Source of the DNA: Laspinema sp963821735
GTDB lineage: Bacteria > Cyanobacteriota > Cyanobacteriia > Cyanobacteriales > Laspinemataceae
Assembly (NCBI GenBank): GCA_963821735.1
Contig: CAWGFK010000033.1
Span: 1-64,000 of the forward strand
Length of the DNA: 64,000 bases
Direction of reading: 5' to 3'
Both the position numbers and the translations under genes were made by a program. The notes beneath the pieces were generated by a model. The model was not told the origin of the DNA. It did no database searches and worked only from the letters and a program-made list of their open reading frames with translations. Shown piece by piece: positions 45,791 to 55,037 of this stretch. Position 1 is the stretch's first letter. Every line of letters starts with the position of its first letter.

Positions 45791-48532
45791 TTATTCACCT
45801 CTTAATTGACGCAGGCGATCGCGTAAAATTTCCGCCTGTTTTTCCGCTTCTGCGAGGCTATCCCGCGCCCCTTGGACCACTTCCGGTGGGGCTTTATCCA
45901 CAAATTTAGAGTTAGATAATCGTCCGGAAATGGATTTCACTTCCCCCTCAATTTTACCCAAACTTTTCTCTAGTTTGGCACAGAGTTGTTCGATATCCAC
46001 CACTCCTGCTAGAGGCACTAAAACTTGGACGGTTCCCACCACTCCGGCAATGGTTTGTTCTGGTTCTTCTGCTAAAGCGGGGGTAATGGTCAAGTCTGCA
46101 ACTTTGGCTAAATTTTGGATATAAGATTCCCCTTTATGGAGAATCTCCCGTTCTTTGTCGCTGTCACTTTGCAAAATAGCCTTAATTTTTGCCCCGGGTT
46201 TAATCTCCACCTCGGCGCGTAAATTCCGAATGGTCCGAATTGCACCAATGAGTAACTGAAAGTCAGATTCTAATTCGCCATCCATCAAATTAGCATCAGC
46301 TTCGGGATAGGATTGCAAAGCTAAAGATACCGTTGATTCTGCTTGGGTTAACGTATGCCAAATTTCCTCGGTAATATGAGGAACAAACGGATGGAGTAAT
46401 TTGAGAATTCCCTCTAAAACGAAAGCAAGAGTTTGTTGCGCCACTCGTCGGGAAGCCGCATCTTCTCCCTGTAAGCGCGACTTGACTAATTCAATATACC
46501 AATCGCAGAAATCCCCCCAAATAAACTCATACAAAGTTTTGGCAGCATCCCCTAATCCGTAGGTATCGACTGCCTCGCAGGTTTGTTGCACCGTATGATA
46601 ATAGCGCGACAAAATCCAGCGATCGCACAGTTCCAACCCCGCAGCATTCTCTCCAGGATTCCCCAACTGTTGCGGCGTCTGTCCCTCCAAATTCATCATC
46701 ACAAACCGCGCCGCATTCCACAATTTATTCGTGAAATTCCGCGACGCTTCCACCGAGGCAGACTCATCCGTTGTCCGATTATATTCCAAGCGAATATCTT
46801 GACCCGCGCCAACAACTTCCCGAATTAAGGTATAACGGAGAGAATCGGTCCCGTATTTTTCAATCAACAGTAACGGGTCAATCCCATTCCCCGAAGACTT
46901 GGACATTTTCTTATTGTTTTCATCCCGGACTAATCCATGAATGTACACATCTTTAAAGGGCATTTTGCCTGTGAAATGTCCCGCCATCATCGTCATCCGC
47001 GCCACCCAGAAAAAGATGATATCAAAGCCAGTAACTAGAGTTGTCGTGGGATAATAGGTGTTCAAATCTTCAGTTTGGTCAGGCCATCCCAAGGTCGAAA
47101 ACGGCCATAATCCAGAGGAAAACCAAGTATCCAAAACATCCGGGTCTTGTTGAATTTGGACGCTTTCTCCAAATTGAGATTTCAATTTAGCGGTGGCTTC
47201 TTCAGCAGATTTAGCAACCACAAACGGCGTATCATCCGCAATCATTCCCCCGGTTTCACTAATCGCATACCATGCGGGAATTTGATGTCCCCACCAGAGT
47301 TGACGAGAGATACACCAATCTTTGAGTTTTTCCAACCAATCGCGATAGACTTTCGTCCAGCGATCGGGGACAAACCGAGGCGAATTTTGCTCATCAAGGA
47401 ACGTCAAGGCGCGACTGGAGAGGGAGTCAATTTTGACAAACCACTGCGTTGAAATCAGGGGTTCGACGGGGACTTTACCGCGATCGCTATAAGGAACGGT
47501 ATGCTTATATTCCTCCACCTTCACCAGCAGTCCTTCTGCCTCCAACTGCTGCACCACCGCCTTTCTGGCATCCTGGCGATCGCGTCCGGCAAAAGGTCCA
47601 GCATTCTCATTCAATGAACCATCTTTATTCATAATGGTAATAAACGGCAAATTATGCCGCATTCCCATTTCAAAATCATTCGGGTCATGGGCCGGAGTTA
47701 CTTTAACACAACCCGTCCCAAAACTCGGGTCAACAAACTCATCTCCCACAATCGGAATTTCCCGATTCATAATCGGCAGGGTCAACATTTTCCCAATTAA
47801 CCCTTTGTAGCGATCGTCATTGGGATTAACCGCAACTGCCGTATCTCCTAACATTGTTTCGGGTCGAGTCGTCGCCACCTCCACAAATCCCGAACCATCA
47901 CTGAGGGGATAGCGAAAGTGCCATAAATGACCATTCACTTCCCGCTGTTCCACCTCCAAATCCGACACCGCAGACTGACTCGCCGGACACCAGTTCACCA
48001 TATATTTACCGCGATAAATCAGTCCCTCGTCATGCAATGCGATAAACGCTTCCAGAACCGCCTTTGAGAGTCCGGTATCCATCGTAAACCGTTCGCGAGT
48101 CCAATCCACAGAAACTCCCAACCGGCGCAACTGATTCGTAATCGTATTACCAGACTCTTCTTTCCACTGCCAAGCGCGTTCCAGGAACTTCTCCCGTCCC
48201 ACTTGATCCCGGGTTTTACCATCTTCGCGCAGTTGCCGTTCCAAAATCGTCTGAACCGCAATACTGGCATGATCCGTCCCCGGCAACCACAGGGTATTGC
48301 GCCCTTTCATGCGATGATAGCGCACCAGCACGTCAATCAGGGCGCTTTCAAAGGCGTGCCCCATGTGTAAGCTACCCGTAACATTGGGCGGGGGAATCAT
48401 GATACAGTAAGGCTCTCCCGGGTGATTCGGGTCTGCTTTAAAAACCTGATTCTCTTCCCAAAACGCTTGCCACTTGGCTTCTGTCGTCTTAGGTTCATAT
48501 TGACTCGGTAAGTTAGGAATGGTGGAAGTCAT
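45791..48532 (-). CDS. valS: Valyl-tRNA synthetase
   Basis: Charges tRNA(Val) and edits misactivated threonine; cytosolic class I synthetase, 913 aa, the usual bacterial length. PPPNVTGSLHMGHA carries the HIGH-equivalent motif (HMGH, about residue 55) and KKMSKSSGN the KMSKS loop (about 542). Between them is the editing (CP1) domain with TTRPETMLGDTAVAV. The C-terminal anticodon-binding domain and a coiled-coil arm (from about 840, KLEKSLGKIEGEVKSISGRL) are intact. The ATG at 48530-48532 starts MTSTIPNLPSQYEPK, the typical N-terminus. Essential housekeeping gene. Confidence 0.98.
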   Translation of the reverse strand: MTSTIPNLPSQYEPKTTEAKWQAFWEENQVFKADPNHPGEPYCIMIPPPNVTGSLHMGHAFESALIDVLVRYHRMKGRNTLWLPGTDHASIAVQTILERQLREDGKTRDQVGREKFLERAWQWKEESGNTITNQLRRLGVSVDWTRERFTMDTGLSKAVLEAFIALHDEGLIYRGKYMVNWCPASQSAVSDLEVEQREVNGHLWHFRYPLSDGSGFVEVATTRPETMLGDTAVAVNPNDDRYKGLIGKMLTLPIMNREIPIVGDEFVDPSFGTGCVKVTPAHDPNDFEMGMRHNLPFITIMNKDGSLNENAGPFAGRDRQDARKAVVQQLEAEGLLVKVEEYKHTVPYSDRGKVPVEPLISTQWFVKIDSLSSRALTFLDEQNSPRFVPDRWTKVYRDWLEKLKDWCISRQLWWGHQIPAWYAISETGGMIADDTPFVVAKSAEEATAKLKSQFGESVQIQQDPDVLDTWFSSGLWPFSTLGWPDQTEDLNTYYPTTTLVTGFDIIFFWVARMTMMAGHFTGKMPFKDVYIHGLVRDENNKKMSKSSGNGIDPLLLIEKYGTDSLRYTLIREVVGAGQDIRLEYNRTTDESASVEASRNFTNKLWNAARFVMMNLEGQTPQQLGNPGENAAGLELCDRWILSRYYHTVQQTCEAVDTYGLGDAAKTLYEFIWGDFCDWYIELVKSRLQGEDAASRRVAQQTLAFVLEGILKLLHPFVPHITEEIWHTLTQAESTVSLALQSYPEADANLMDGELESDFQLLIGAIRTIRNLRAEVEIKPGAKIKAILQSDSDKEREILHKGESYIQNLAKVADLTITPALAEEPEQTIAGVVGTVQVLVPLAGVVDIEQLCAKLEKSLGKIEGEVKSISGRLSNSKFVDKAPPEVVQGARDSLAEAEKQAEILRDRLRQLRGE

Positions 48533-49071
48533 CGGGAATATAAGGTGAACGGATTACAACTGATCTATCTTACGATTTTGCCACAAGCCTTTGACGGAAA
48601 CGAACGGAAAATCATCAGGACCCCTCCAAAATTGATGGCAATTGCGGCAGTTCCAGAGGGACCCTGACCCCGAAAGCTGGGGACCCAGGGCGCTAGGAGA
48701 TGAATCTATGCCATTTCTGAGGGTCCTGGCGATCGGCAAGGGGGCCAGAAAATTGGCATCAGTAGCCTGGTTGGGTGGATGTTGTTGGCGATCGGCTGAG
48801 TCTAATGCAAGAGGCAATGCGAAGAATCAGGCCCTTAGATAAAAGATTGCCAAAGCGGTAGAAAAAGGGATTTAACAGAATTCAGGAAATGCTAACCTAG
48901 CCTACCCCGTGTCGAGTTGACCTAGAACCCGAATATAGAAAAATTCCTGGCTTTGGAAAAGAATAAACCCTGAATGTAGTATAATGTAGTGTTTAATGGT
49001 AGAATTAGCTGTATCGGCTACTCAGTTGTCGAGCAATCTACCTATAAAATCATAAATAAGGTGGAGTTTCC
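48533..49071. other. Intergenic region, no gene seen
   Basis: About 540 bp between valS and the divergent HEPN-type gene. Short open frames have no ribosome site and no family resemblance. A tnatgtagtataatgtagtg type sequence near 48973-48993 contains a good -10 like box (TATAAT at 48981) in front of the gene at 49072. Confidence 0.45.
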
Positions 49072-50355
49072 GTGAAAAATTACTTTCAGAATCAGGAATA
49101 TGTTTTGAAATGGATTAGTTTTTACTATCTAGGTATCCGCTACCAAGGTCGTGGCGTAATGACCTGGAATCCAGAACAAGGATTTTATATCCAAGCATTT
49201 TTAGAAACTCCTCAAGAATTTCCAAAAACTACCATTGAATTAAATAAACCCGATATCATCAGAAAGCAGCATTTAACATCGATTCGGATGAAATCCACCA
49301 ATTTTACCTGGGCTATTGTTCCGAGCGTACATTTGGGCGATCAGGGGGAAATGATTCTTTTAGAAAATCGGATTTTTATTAAAGTTAGCCGAGTCATTTT
49401 TTATAATTGTTGGGGTTTTCCAAATAAACCCAATAAAAATTTGTGGGGTTCTGCACTATATAGAACTGCAAGCAAATTACATTTGCCAGATAAGGTCAGT
49501 ACAGAGGTACTAATTAATGATCAACAACGAGAGTTTAAAGAAGAATTATCAGGAATTTTGTATGAAGACGAAAACAATTATAAATTGGTGGGGCGTATGA
49601 TTGACGACAGATATCTTAAAATTTCTTGGTTACTGCCTACTTCTCAATGCTCCAAAGTAGATAATTGGAAATGGTCAGAAGCACTTCAAGATTCTTTTTC
49701 TCTTTTGTATGGGGAAAGTATTGAGTTGGTGAGGCGTGAAATTCGGCGGGGATATAATAAAATTTATAGTGAAATTAAACATCAATCCCGGTTAGATTCT
49801 CTAGGTGTTTTATCTCCATTAAAACAAACCCAGCAGCTTAATAAAAGTTCTTTAATGTTGCTGACTCAGTTTTTTGTAACCGAAGGAGTGAATTCTTGGA
49901 TTTGTCGCCAAATGTTTAAACAAATGCTGGAAGCGTCTCGCCAGGAAAGTTGGCAAGCTAGAGAACTACTTCTTTCTACAATCCTTGAAGCGGCCCTAAG
50001 AACAATTGAAAACCATCCTTTCAAGCCCGGAGATCATTCATTTCAAGTAGCAAAAGCCTTAAAAAATTTTAGAGAAAAGTATTTCTCAAGAGAGTGGAAA
50101 CCAGAGATCAAGAAGATACTCGATATTTATGAAAATATGCGCCATCGGAATGCCCATCCTGATTTTTTACTGAAAAAGGGTGGATATTTATCCGAAGAAT
50201 ATAGAGAAAAATCAGTTGACGATATGATTTATTTAAGCCGATTTTACGGATATATGATTTTAGCAATGGCAGGGTTTCAGGATTTAGAGCCTCAGTTTCC
50301 TCCCCCATTTGCTGAGTGGAAAGCAACAGTTAAAATTGAACCGCCACAGAAATAA
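49072..50355 (+). CDS. HEPN-type protein, possible ApeA-like defence RNase
   Basis: 427 aa, GTG start with AAGGTGGAG upstream. N-terminal half (about 1-230) is a beta-rich domain opening with a YLGIRYQGRGVMTWNPEQGFYIQAFL pattern, which resembles the N-terminal domain of ApeA-type proteins. The C-terminal half is helical and contains MRHRNAHPDFL (about 356-366), an R-x4-H motif typical of HEPN ribonucleases, followed by a helix. ApeA of E. coli is an abortive-infection HEPN RNase; relation here is inferred from motif and layout. The gene is AT-rich compared with its neighbours and stands alone, which suits a transferred defence gene. Confidence 0.55.
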   Translation: MKNYFQNQEYVLKWISFYYLGIRYQGRGVMTWNPEQGFYIQAFLETPQEFPKTTIELNKPDIIRKQHLTSIRMKSTNFTWAIVPSVHLGDQGEMILLENRIFIKVSRVIFYNCWGFPNKPNKNLWGSALYRTASKLHLPDKVSTEVLINDQQREFKEELSGILYEDENNYKLVGRMIDDRYLKISWLLPTSQCSKVDNWKWSEALQDSFSLLYGESIELVRREIRRGYNKIYSEIKHQSRLDSLGVLSPLKQTQQLNKSSLMLLTQFFVTEGVNSWICRQMFKQMLEASRQESWQARELLLSTILEAALRTIENHPFKPGDHSFQVAKALKNFREKYFSREWKPEIKKILDIYENMRHRNAHPDFLLKKGGYLSEEYREKSVDDMIYLSRFYGYMILAMAGFQDLEPQFPPPFAEWKATVKIEPPQK

Positions 50356-50521
50356 ATGTAAAATTCCTCAAATGCTTTCTATAGGGCTTGGTGCATAGGT
50401 GAGCGAGCGCAACCCAAAACCTAAATCCGGGAAAATTTGCCTTCCGTTATGTCTCAAAAAAGTGATCGCCTTGACTGTTACCGAATCACCAAGACGATCA
50501 CTGTTAACTTTATCAAATCTG

Positions 50522-50558
50522 TTTTGTAGAGAAGCGCTAATTTCACTTCTCTACAAAA
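50522..50558. terminator. Bidirectional terminator between convergent genes
   Basis: A perfect 13-bp inverted repeat (ttttgtagagaag with cttctctacaaaa) with T/A runs at both ends, between the HEPN-type gene (plus) and the DUF4351 gene (minus). Confidence 0.87.
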
Positions 50559-50565
50559 CTCGACC

Positions 50566-51414
50566 TTAATTGTCAGTCACGGGAGGAAAAGCCGCCATCA
50601 ATTCTTCCAAAGAATTCACCTCTATCAGCATGTCCACGACCGTTTCTAATTGCTCCCGGTTCAACCGTTGCAAGTTAGCTTCAACCGCTTCCGATACTTC
50701 CCCAAACCGACGTAGGATTATGCGTTGGATGAGTCGTCGTGCTTCTTGTACTTCTCCCTCCTGTAAAATTTCTTGACCCCAAGGGGATTCCAATAATGCC
50801 TGGGTTGCAAAATTCAAGATTTTCTCCACGATATTTTCTCCTAATACATAGCTAGAAAAAATTCCCAACAATCGTTGTAAATCTTCCGACCGTTCTTCCT
50901 GTTGTATTCGGACTGCGGCGCGACGTAAGATGGTTTCGTTTGCACCCCCTTTCATCACCGTTGCTAAGGGCAGTAGGGCCTTGAGTTCCGGTTGAAAGGC
51001 AACCTCGGCATCGATTTCCCAGAGGTTGATCACCTCATAGTCTTGCCTTGCCTCTAGTCCCATAATACTCGATTCATAACGAGTGGGAATGGGGGTGTTC
51101 CCGGTTGGCGGAAAAATATTGACCACCACCGGATGCACTCGGACATTATATTTTTCTTCTGCCAGTGCCGCATAAGCCCGAATCCGCACCGGCATCCTTG
51201 TATCCGGGCGAAATTGGAGTTCGGTTAGGCTAATAAATTCCCCTTCTTCCTCGCTATAGGCTTTGATGAGGATATCGCTATCTCGACTGAGCCATTGAAA
51301 TTCTGAATCGAGGATGACTTCGGCGACTGTACCGGATGAGCGAGTCACCCATTTGACCCATCCATCGGGGTAGAGTCCGATTAATCTTTTGCCACTAATA
51401 TCTGCTTTTCCCAT
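50566..51414 (-). CDS. DUF4351 / PD-(D/E)XK-like protein
   Basis: 282 aa. N-terminal part (about 20-160) resembles the Rpn/transposase-like PD-(D/E)XK nuclease fold: VILDSEFQW, SDILIKAYSEEEGEFISLTELQFR and IRAYAALAEEKY. The usual ExK is E-x-Q here (ELQF), so activity is doubtful. C-terminal DUF4351 segment (about 220-275: QRIILRRFGEVSEAVEANL then NREQLETVVDMLIEVNSLEELMAAF). Such genes are present in many copies in cyanobacteria. Not essential; often called recombination-promoting nuclease or putative transposase. Confidence 0.82.
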   Translation of the reverse strand: MGKADISGKRLIGLYPDGWVKWVTRSSGTVAEVILDSEFQWLSRDSDILIKAYSEEEGEFISLTELQFRPDTRMPVRIRAYAALAEEKYNVRVHPVVVNIFPPTGNTPIPTRYESSIMGLEARQDYEVINLWEIDAEVAFQPELKALLPLATVMKGGANETILRRAAVRIQQEERSEDLQRLLGIFSSYVLGENIVEKILNFATQALLESPWGQEILQEGEVQEARRLIQRIILRRFGEVSEAVEANLQRLNREQLETVVDMLIEVNSLEELMAAFPPVTDN

Positions 51415-51652
51415 TGTTTTATGGCGGGTATTTGTAACTTTAATTATAATTTAATTCTTACCTAAATTAAATATGTTATTATTATAAATATTGAGCTTTA
51501 TCACGGCTTCAAATAACAAACGTTTATCTTTTTGTACAAAATTTTGAATGCCCCTAGGTTCCTGCTAACCCTATAATAATTTTTGATACAAATCTTGATG
51601 CCAATCAACTAGATAGGCTCTATAATCATGAGGATTAAACCAGGAATCACTT

Positions 51653-53947
51653 ATGGCCTTAATTGATCAGGTTCAACAAGTCTGCGATCGCCTCGCGAAC
51701 CACGGATGGCGAGAATTACTGTTACAGCATGGATTGGATATCACAGCGGCCAACTTAACAGCGGAATTGGGGAAAATCCTCCCGAACATCAACCGCACTA
51801 TTCCAGGATTTACGGATTTTGCCGATGAAGGGAATCGGGCGATCGCACCGGGTCATCCCGCCCGGAGTTTACTCTATCATGCTCTAGCTTCAGCCACAGT
51901 CGTCACTGGGGCTGAGGGCAGCGAATTAACCGCCTTTCCCACCCTCGCTGAGATTGAGGCGGTGGAAAACTACGTTTATGGCGTCCAACCGCCCTCCCTG
52001 GCCGAATTACGGGTCAAGGCGAATTATGGACCTTTGGCGATCGCTGTCTTTGCTTCCGAATACCGTCCCGCCTCGGACACCCCCCACCAGAAACACGCGG
52101 ATTTGTGCTTTTCCCGGACTGGCGTCGCCCGAGTGGGAACGGCTGAACCCCTGTATGACAGCAAAAATCGCGGCTTTTTACCCTTTGTAGAAGGCGACTC
52201 CCAAGCGATGCGGGTAATTCCCTCTCGGTATAGTGCCTATATTGCCGTCATCCGTCGAGGCGATCGCCCGGGATATAAACCGATGCGCGTTCGGGATGGC
52301 GACGATCGCCGCTTGTTCTGGTTTCCCTTACACAAACTATTTAGCGGTAATGAATGTATCCGTGATTTTAACTTAACCCTCAACCTAGAAGCTACTCATA
52401 TCAACGAAAAACTCCGGCGCATCCATCTCCAACTACAAAGCCAAGGGTATGAAACCGGCTGGAGTGAACCGGATCTCAGCAATCCGCCCTTTATCTTTAC
52501 CGAAGGTATTGCTGAATTCTCACAAAATCCCAATGATGGCATGGGAACGCTTATCCCCATTGTTCATCCCAATCTCGTTGAAGCAGCAGAATATCAAGGC
52601 AAGCCTCTCACCTATCAAGTTCCTGCCAACTATGGCTTAACCCTCTCCTCCAGCTTGTTGATTCCCTCCGACAACGAAGCCCGACGCGCCCCGGAATATG
52701 TCCACGCCCGTCACCAAGTGCTACCGAATGGGACAGTCACAGACCTGAATGAAAGCCCCAATGTTGCCCGGATCGTTGCCGAAGGAGGATACAATGCCTT
52801 ACATTACCTCGACTTTACGGCAGATGGCTGGATCGAAGCCCTCTGTCCCGAATTAGCCATTCAAATCCCCCGACGGGTTCCTGCTTATTCCCTGGTAAGT
52901 GCCCCAGATTACTTCCCCACCTGCGATCAACGGCAACTGATGGATTGGTGGGAACAATCGGTACCCGAAGCGGTGAGAAACAGCATTTGGCGAATTCCTC
53001 CGGAAACCTTAGCTGATGAGCGAATGCCGCCCAATTTGGCCTTAACTGAAGCCGATTTTCGCCCGGAAGATACCACCGTAACGGCGATCGTCTCCTTACC
53101 CGGAGAACCCTTTGTCAAACAGCGTCCCCTAGACCGTTTCATCCTGAATCGCCAATCCTACCTCCCGGATGCGGCTGCGGGAATCTATGCGCCCGGATGG
53201 GATGTGAGCTTTGATCGCACTGACGAAGGCTTAGATTTCCTAGCTGCTTATGGTCTCGGGAGTCCCTTTCCCGAAGATTCTAAACTTTGTGCCGCACTAA
53301 GTGCTTTTTGGCCTGCGGTCTCTCCGGATGCCGCCCGCACCTTTGAACCCATGCGAAATTGGCCCACCGTCAGCCCTCTAACTGATGCGGAAATCGGGCA
53401 AACCGGGGAATTGCCTTGGGATGGGGTTCCGGGACCGCGCCTGGTGCAATTGCCCGATCGCCAGGTGGTCGAATATGAGGCGATCGATCATGTGGATTAT
53501 GTCACCAATGCCTTACAGGGTAAATTCACCTTAGCCCTCACGGGACAGGTTGATGTGCGAGAGTACGAGGCGAGAGTGCTAACAATGGCTTATGTCTATC
53601 ACGCTTTAGGGATTGAAGAGGAGAAATACTTTCCTCCCGGACAGTCCGAGGCGCAAGACGCTGAGGCATTTGGCCGAATTGTCAATGAGAAATCCAAATG
53701 GGGGGTTCTCTCTTTCCGGGAAGTGACCCCAACGGAAACGGAACTACTAGAAGCGCAAACCTTAACGGGTCAACAGTTACGGGGGAAAATCTATCGGTTT
53801 GAGATGTATCGGCATGGCGATATCACTACTCCGGAAGATGTGCGAAAACGCTGGGTGGAAATCCGGGAACGGGTTACCCTGTTTGTGGATGGACTGCGAG
53901 TGTTGATGAAACGGGATTCCGGCGTCTGGGAATCGAAAAATGTGTGA
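51653..53947 (+). CDS. LodA/GoxA-like CTQ-dependent oxidase (putative)
   Basis: 764 aa, no signal peptide. Its C-terminal half contains EDSKLC (Asp-x3-Cys, D542/C546), then FWPAVSPD and ELPWDG; this order fits the CTQ cofactor region of LodA/GoxA-family amino-acid oxidases, where a Cys is cross-linked to a modified Trp (family knowledge). Which Trp is involved (W553, W570 or W589) is not clear here. The strongest support is the next gene, a flavoprotein of the LodB type that overlaps its 3' end by eight bases; LodB is the known maturation factor for LodA. Family members oxidise lysine or glycine, producing H2O2 with antimicrobial effect. The substrate cannot be told here. Confidence 0.58.
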   Translation: MALIDQVQQVCDRLANHGWRELLLQHGLDITAANLTAELGKILPNINRTIPGFTDFADEGNRAIAPGHPARSLLYHALASATVVTGAEGSELTAFPTLAEIEAVENYVYGVQPPSLAELRVKANYGPLAIAVFASEYRPASDTPHQKHADLCFSRTGVARVGTAEPLYDSKNRGFLPFVEGDSQAMRVIPSRYSAYIAVIRRGDRPGYKPMRVRDGDDRRLFWFPLHKLFSGNECIRDFNLTLNLEATHINEKLRRIHLQLQSQGYETGWSEPDLSNPPFIFTEGIAEFSQNPNDGMGTLIPIVHPNLVEAAEYQGKPLTYQVPANYGLTLSSSLLIPSDNEARRAPEYVHARHQVLPNGTVTDLNESPNVARIVAEGGYNALHYLDFTADGWIEALCPELAIQIPRRVPAYSLVSAPDYFPTCDQRQLMDWWEQSVPEAVRNSIWRIPPETLADERMPPNLALTEADFRPEDTTVTAIVSLPGEPFVKQRPLDRFILNRQSYLPDAAAGIYAPGWDVSFDRTDEGLDFLAAYGLGSPFPEDSKLCAALSAFWPAVSPDAARTFEPMRNWPTVSPLTDAEIGQTGELPWDGVPGPRLVQLPDRQVVEYEAIDHVDYVTNALQGKFTLALTGQVDVREYEARVLTMAYVYHALGIEEEKYFPPGQSEAQDAEAFGRIVNEKSKWGVLSFREVTPTETELLEAQTLTGQQLRGKIYRFEMYRHGDITTPEDVRKRWVEIRERVTLFVDGLRVLMKRDSGVWESKNV

Positions 53948-54966
53948 GATTGACGTGGCGATCGCCGGGAGTGGTCCGGGAGGAACTGCTGCCGCCATTG
54001 CCCTTGCCCAGCAAGGGTTCCGGGTGGCGATCGCTGAAGCGGAACCCTTCCCCCGCGATCGTCCGGGGGAAACCCTCCACCCCGGCATCGAACCCCTGTT
54101 AAAGCAGCTAGGAGTCGGCAGTCGCCTCTTAGCTGCCGGATTCCTGCGTCATCCCGGAAACTGGATACAATGGGAGGGCAGTCGCCGGTTTGAACCCTTC
54201 GGGTCCGATGAAACTGGACCTTGGCAGGGATTTCAGGCATGGCGGGCGGATTTTGATACAATCTTGCGCGATCGGGCTGTGGAATTAGGGGTCAAAGTCC
54301 ACCAACCCTGTCGCGCCTTACATCCCATTATCAGCCAAAACCGAGTTACAGGAATCACCACCAACCAAGGTGAAATCAAGGCAAAATTTGCAGTCGATGC
54401 CACCGGCAGCAGACAATGGTTAGCCAAACAATTAAAGTTAGCAATTAACCCATTTTCTCCACCCTTAATCGCCCATTATGGCTATGTCCAAGGAGACTGT
54501 CCCATCCGAGATGATGCACCGGCAATCGTAGCAGGCGATCGGGGATGGATTTGGACCGCCAAAGTCCGCCCCCAACTCTACCAATGGACCCGCCTGGATT
54601 TCCACAACAAACCCTTAGAAAAAAACTGGCAACCCGCCGAATTCCAAACCCTAAAACCCAGGGGAAAACCCGCCTTTGCCGATGTCACCTGGAGACAAGT
54701 TTCTCCCCCCGCAGGACCCGGTTATTTTCTAGTCGGAGATGCCGCCACAGTTCTGGAATCCAGCCTCCTCTCATGGCGTTCTAAAAGCAGTCATGTCCGG
54801 AATGATGGCAGCCCATTTAATGACCCAAGTCTTGCAAGGGAAAGCGGTTGAGGGTAAAGTGATGGCAGGATACAGTCAGTGGGTAGAGACTTGGTTTCAA
54901 AAAGATGTAGAAACGTTAAAAAACCTTTATGCCTTATTGCCGAATGCCCCCGATTGGGTAAGATAG
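53940..54966 (+). pseudogene. LodB-like FAD-dependent oxidoreductase, one frameshift
   Basis: FAD-dependent monooxygenase-like protein (tryptophan-halogenase/LodB group). N-terminal dinucleotide-binding motif GSGPGGTAAAIALA; RPGETLHPG; a central RGWIWTAKV segment; and GYFLVGDAATVL near the end. One extra A at about 54757-54758 shifts the frame inside the GD-motif helix; correcting it joins ...VL[D]PASSHGVLKAVMSGMMAAHLM... and gives 341 aa, the normal size. It starts inside the 3' end of the lodA-like gene (53940 versus stop 53947), so it is translationally coupled. If the frameshift is real, the partner oxidase could not mature its cofactor. Confidence 0.75.
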
Positions 54967-55037
54967 ATAAGGCAGAGGAGGACAGGGCAGTTTATCCCTG
55001 ACTACCTTTCATGGTTTGATTCAAACAAGGAATTTAA

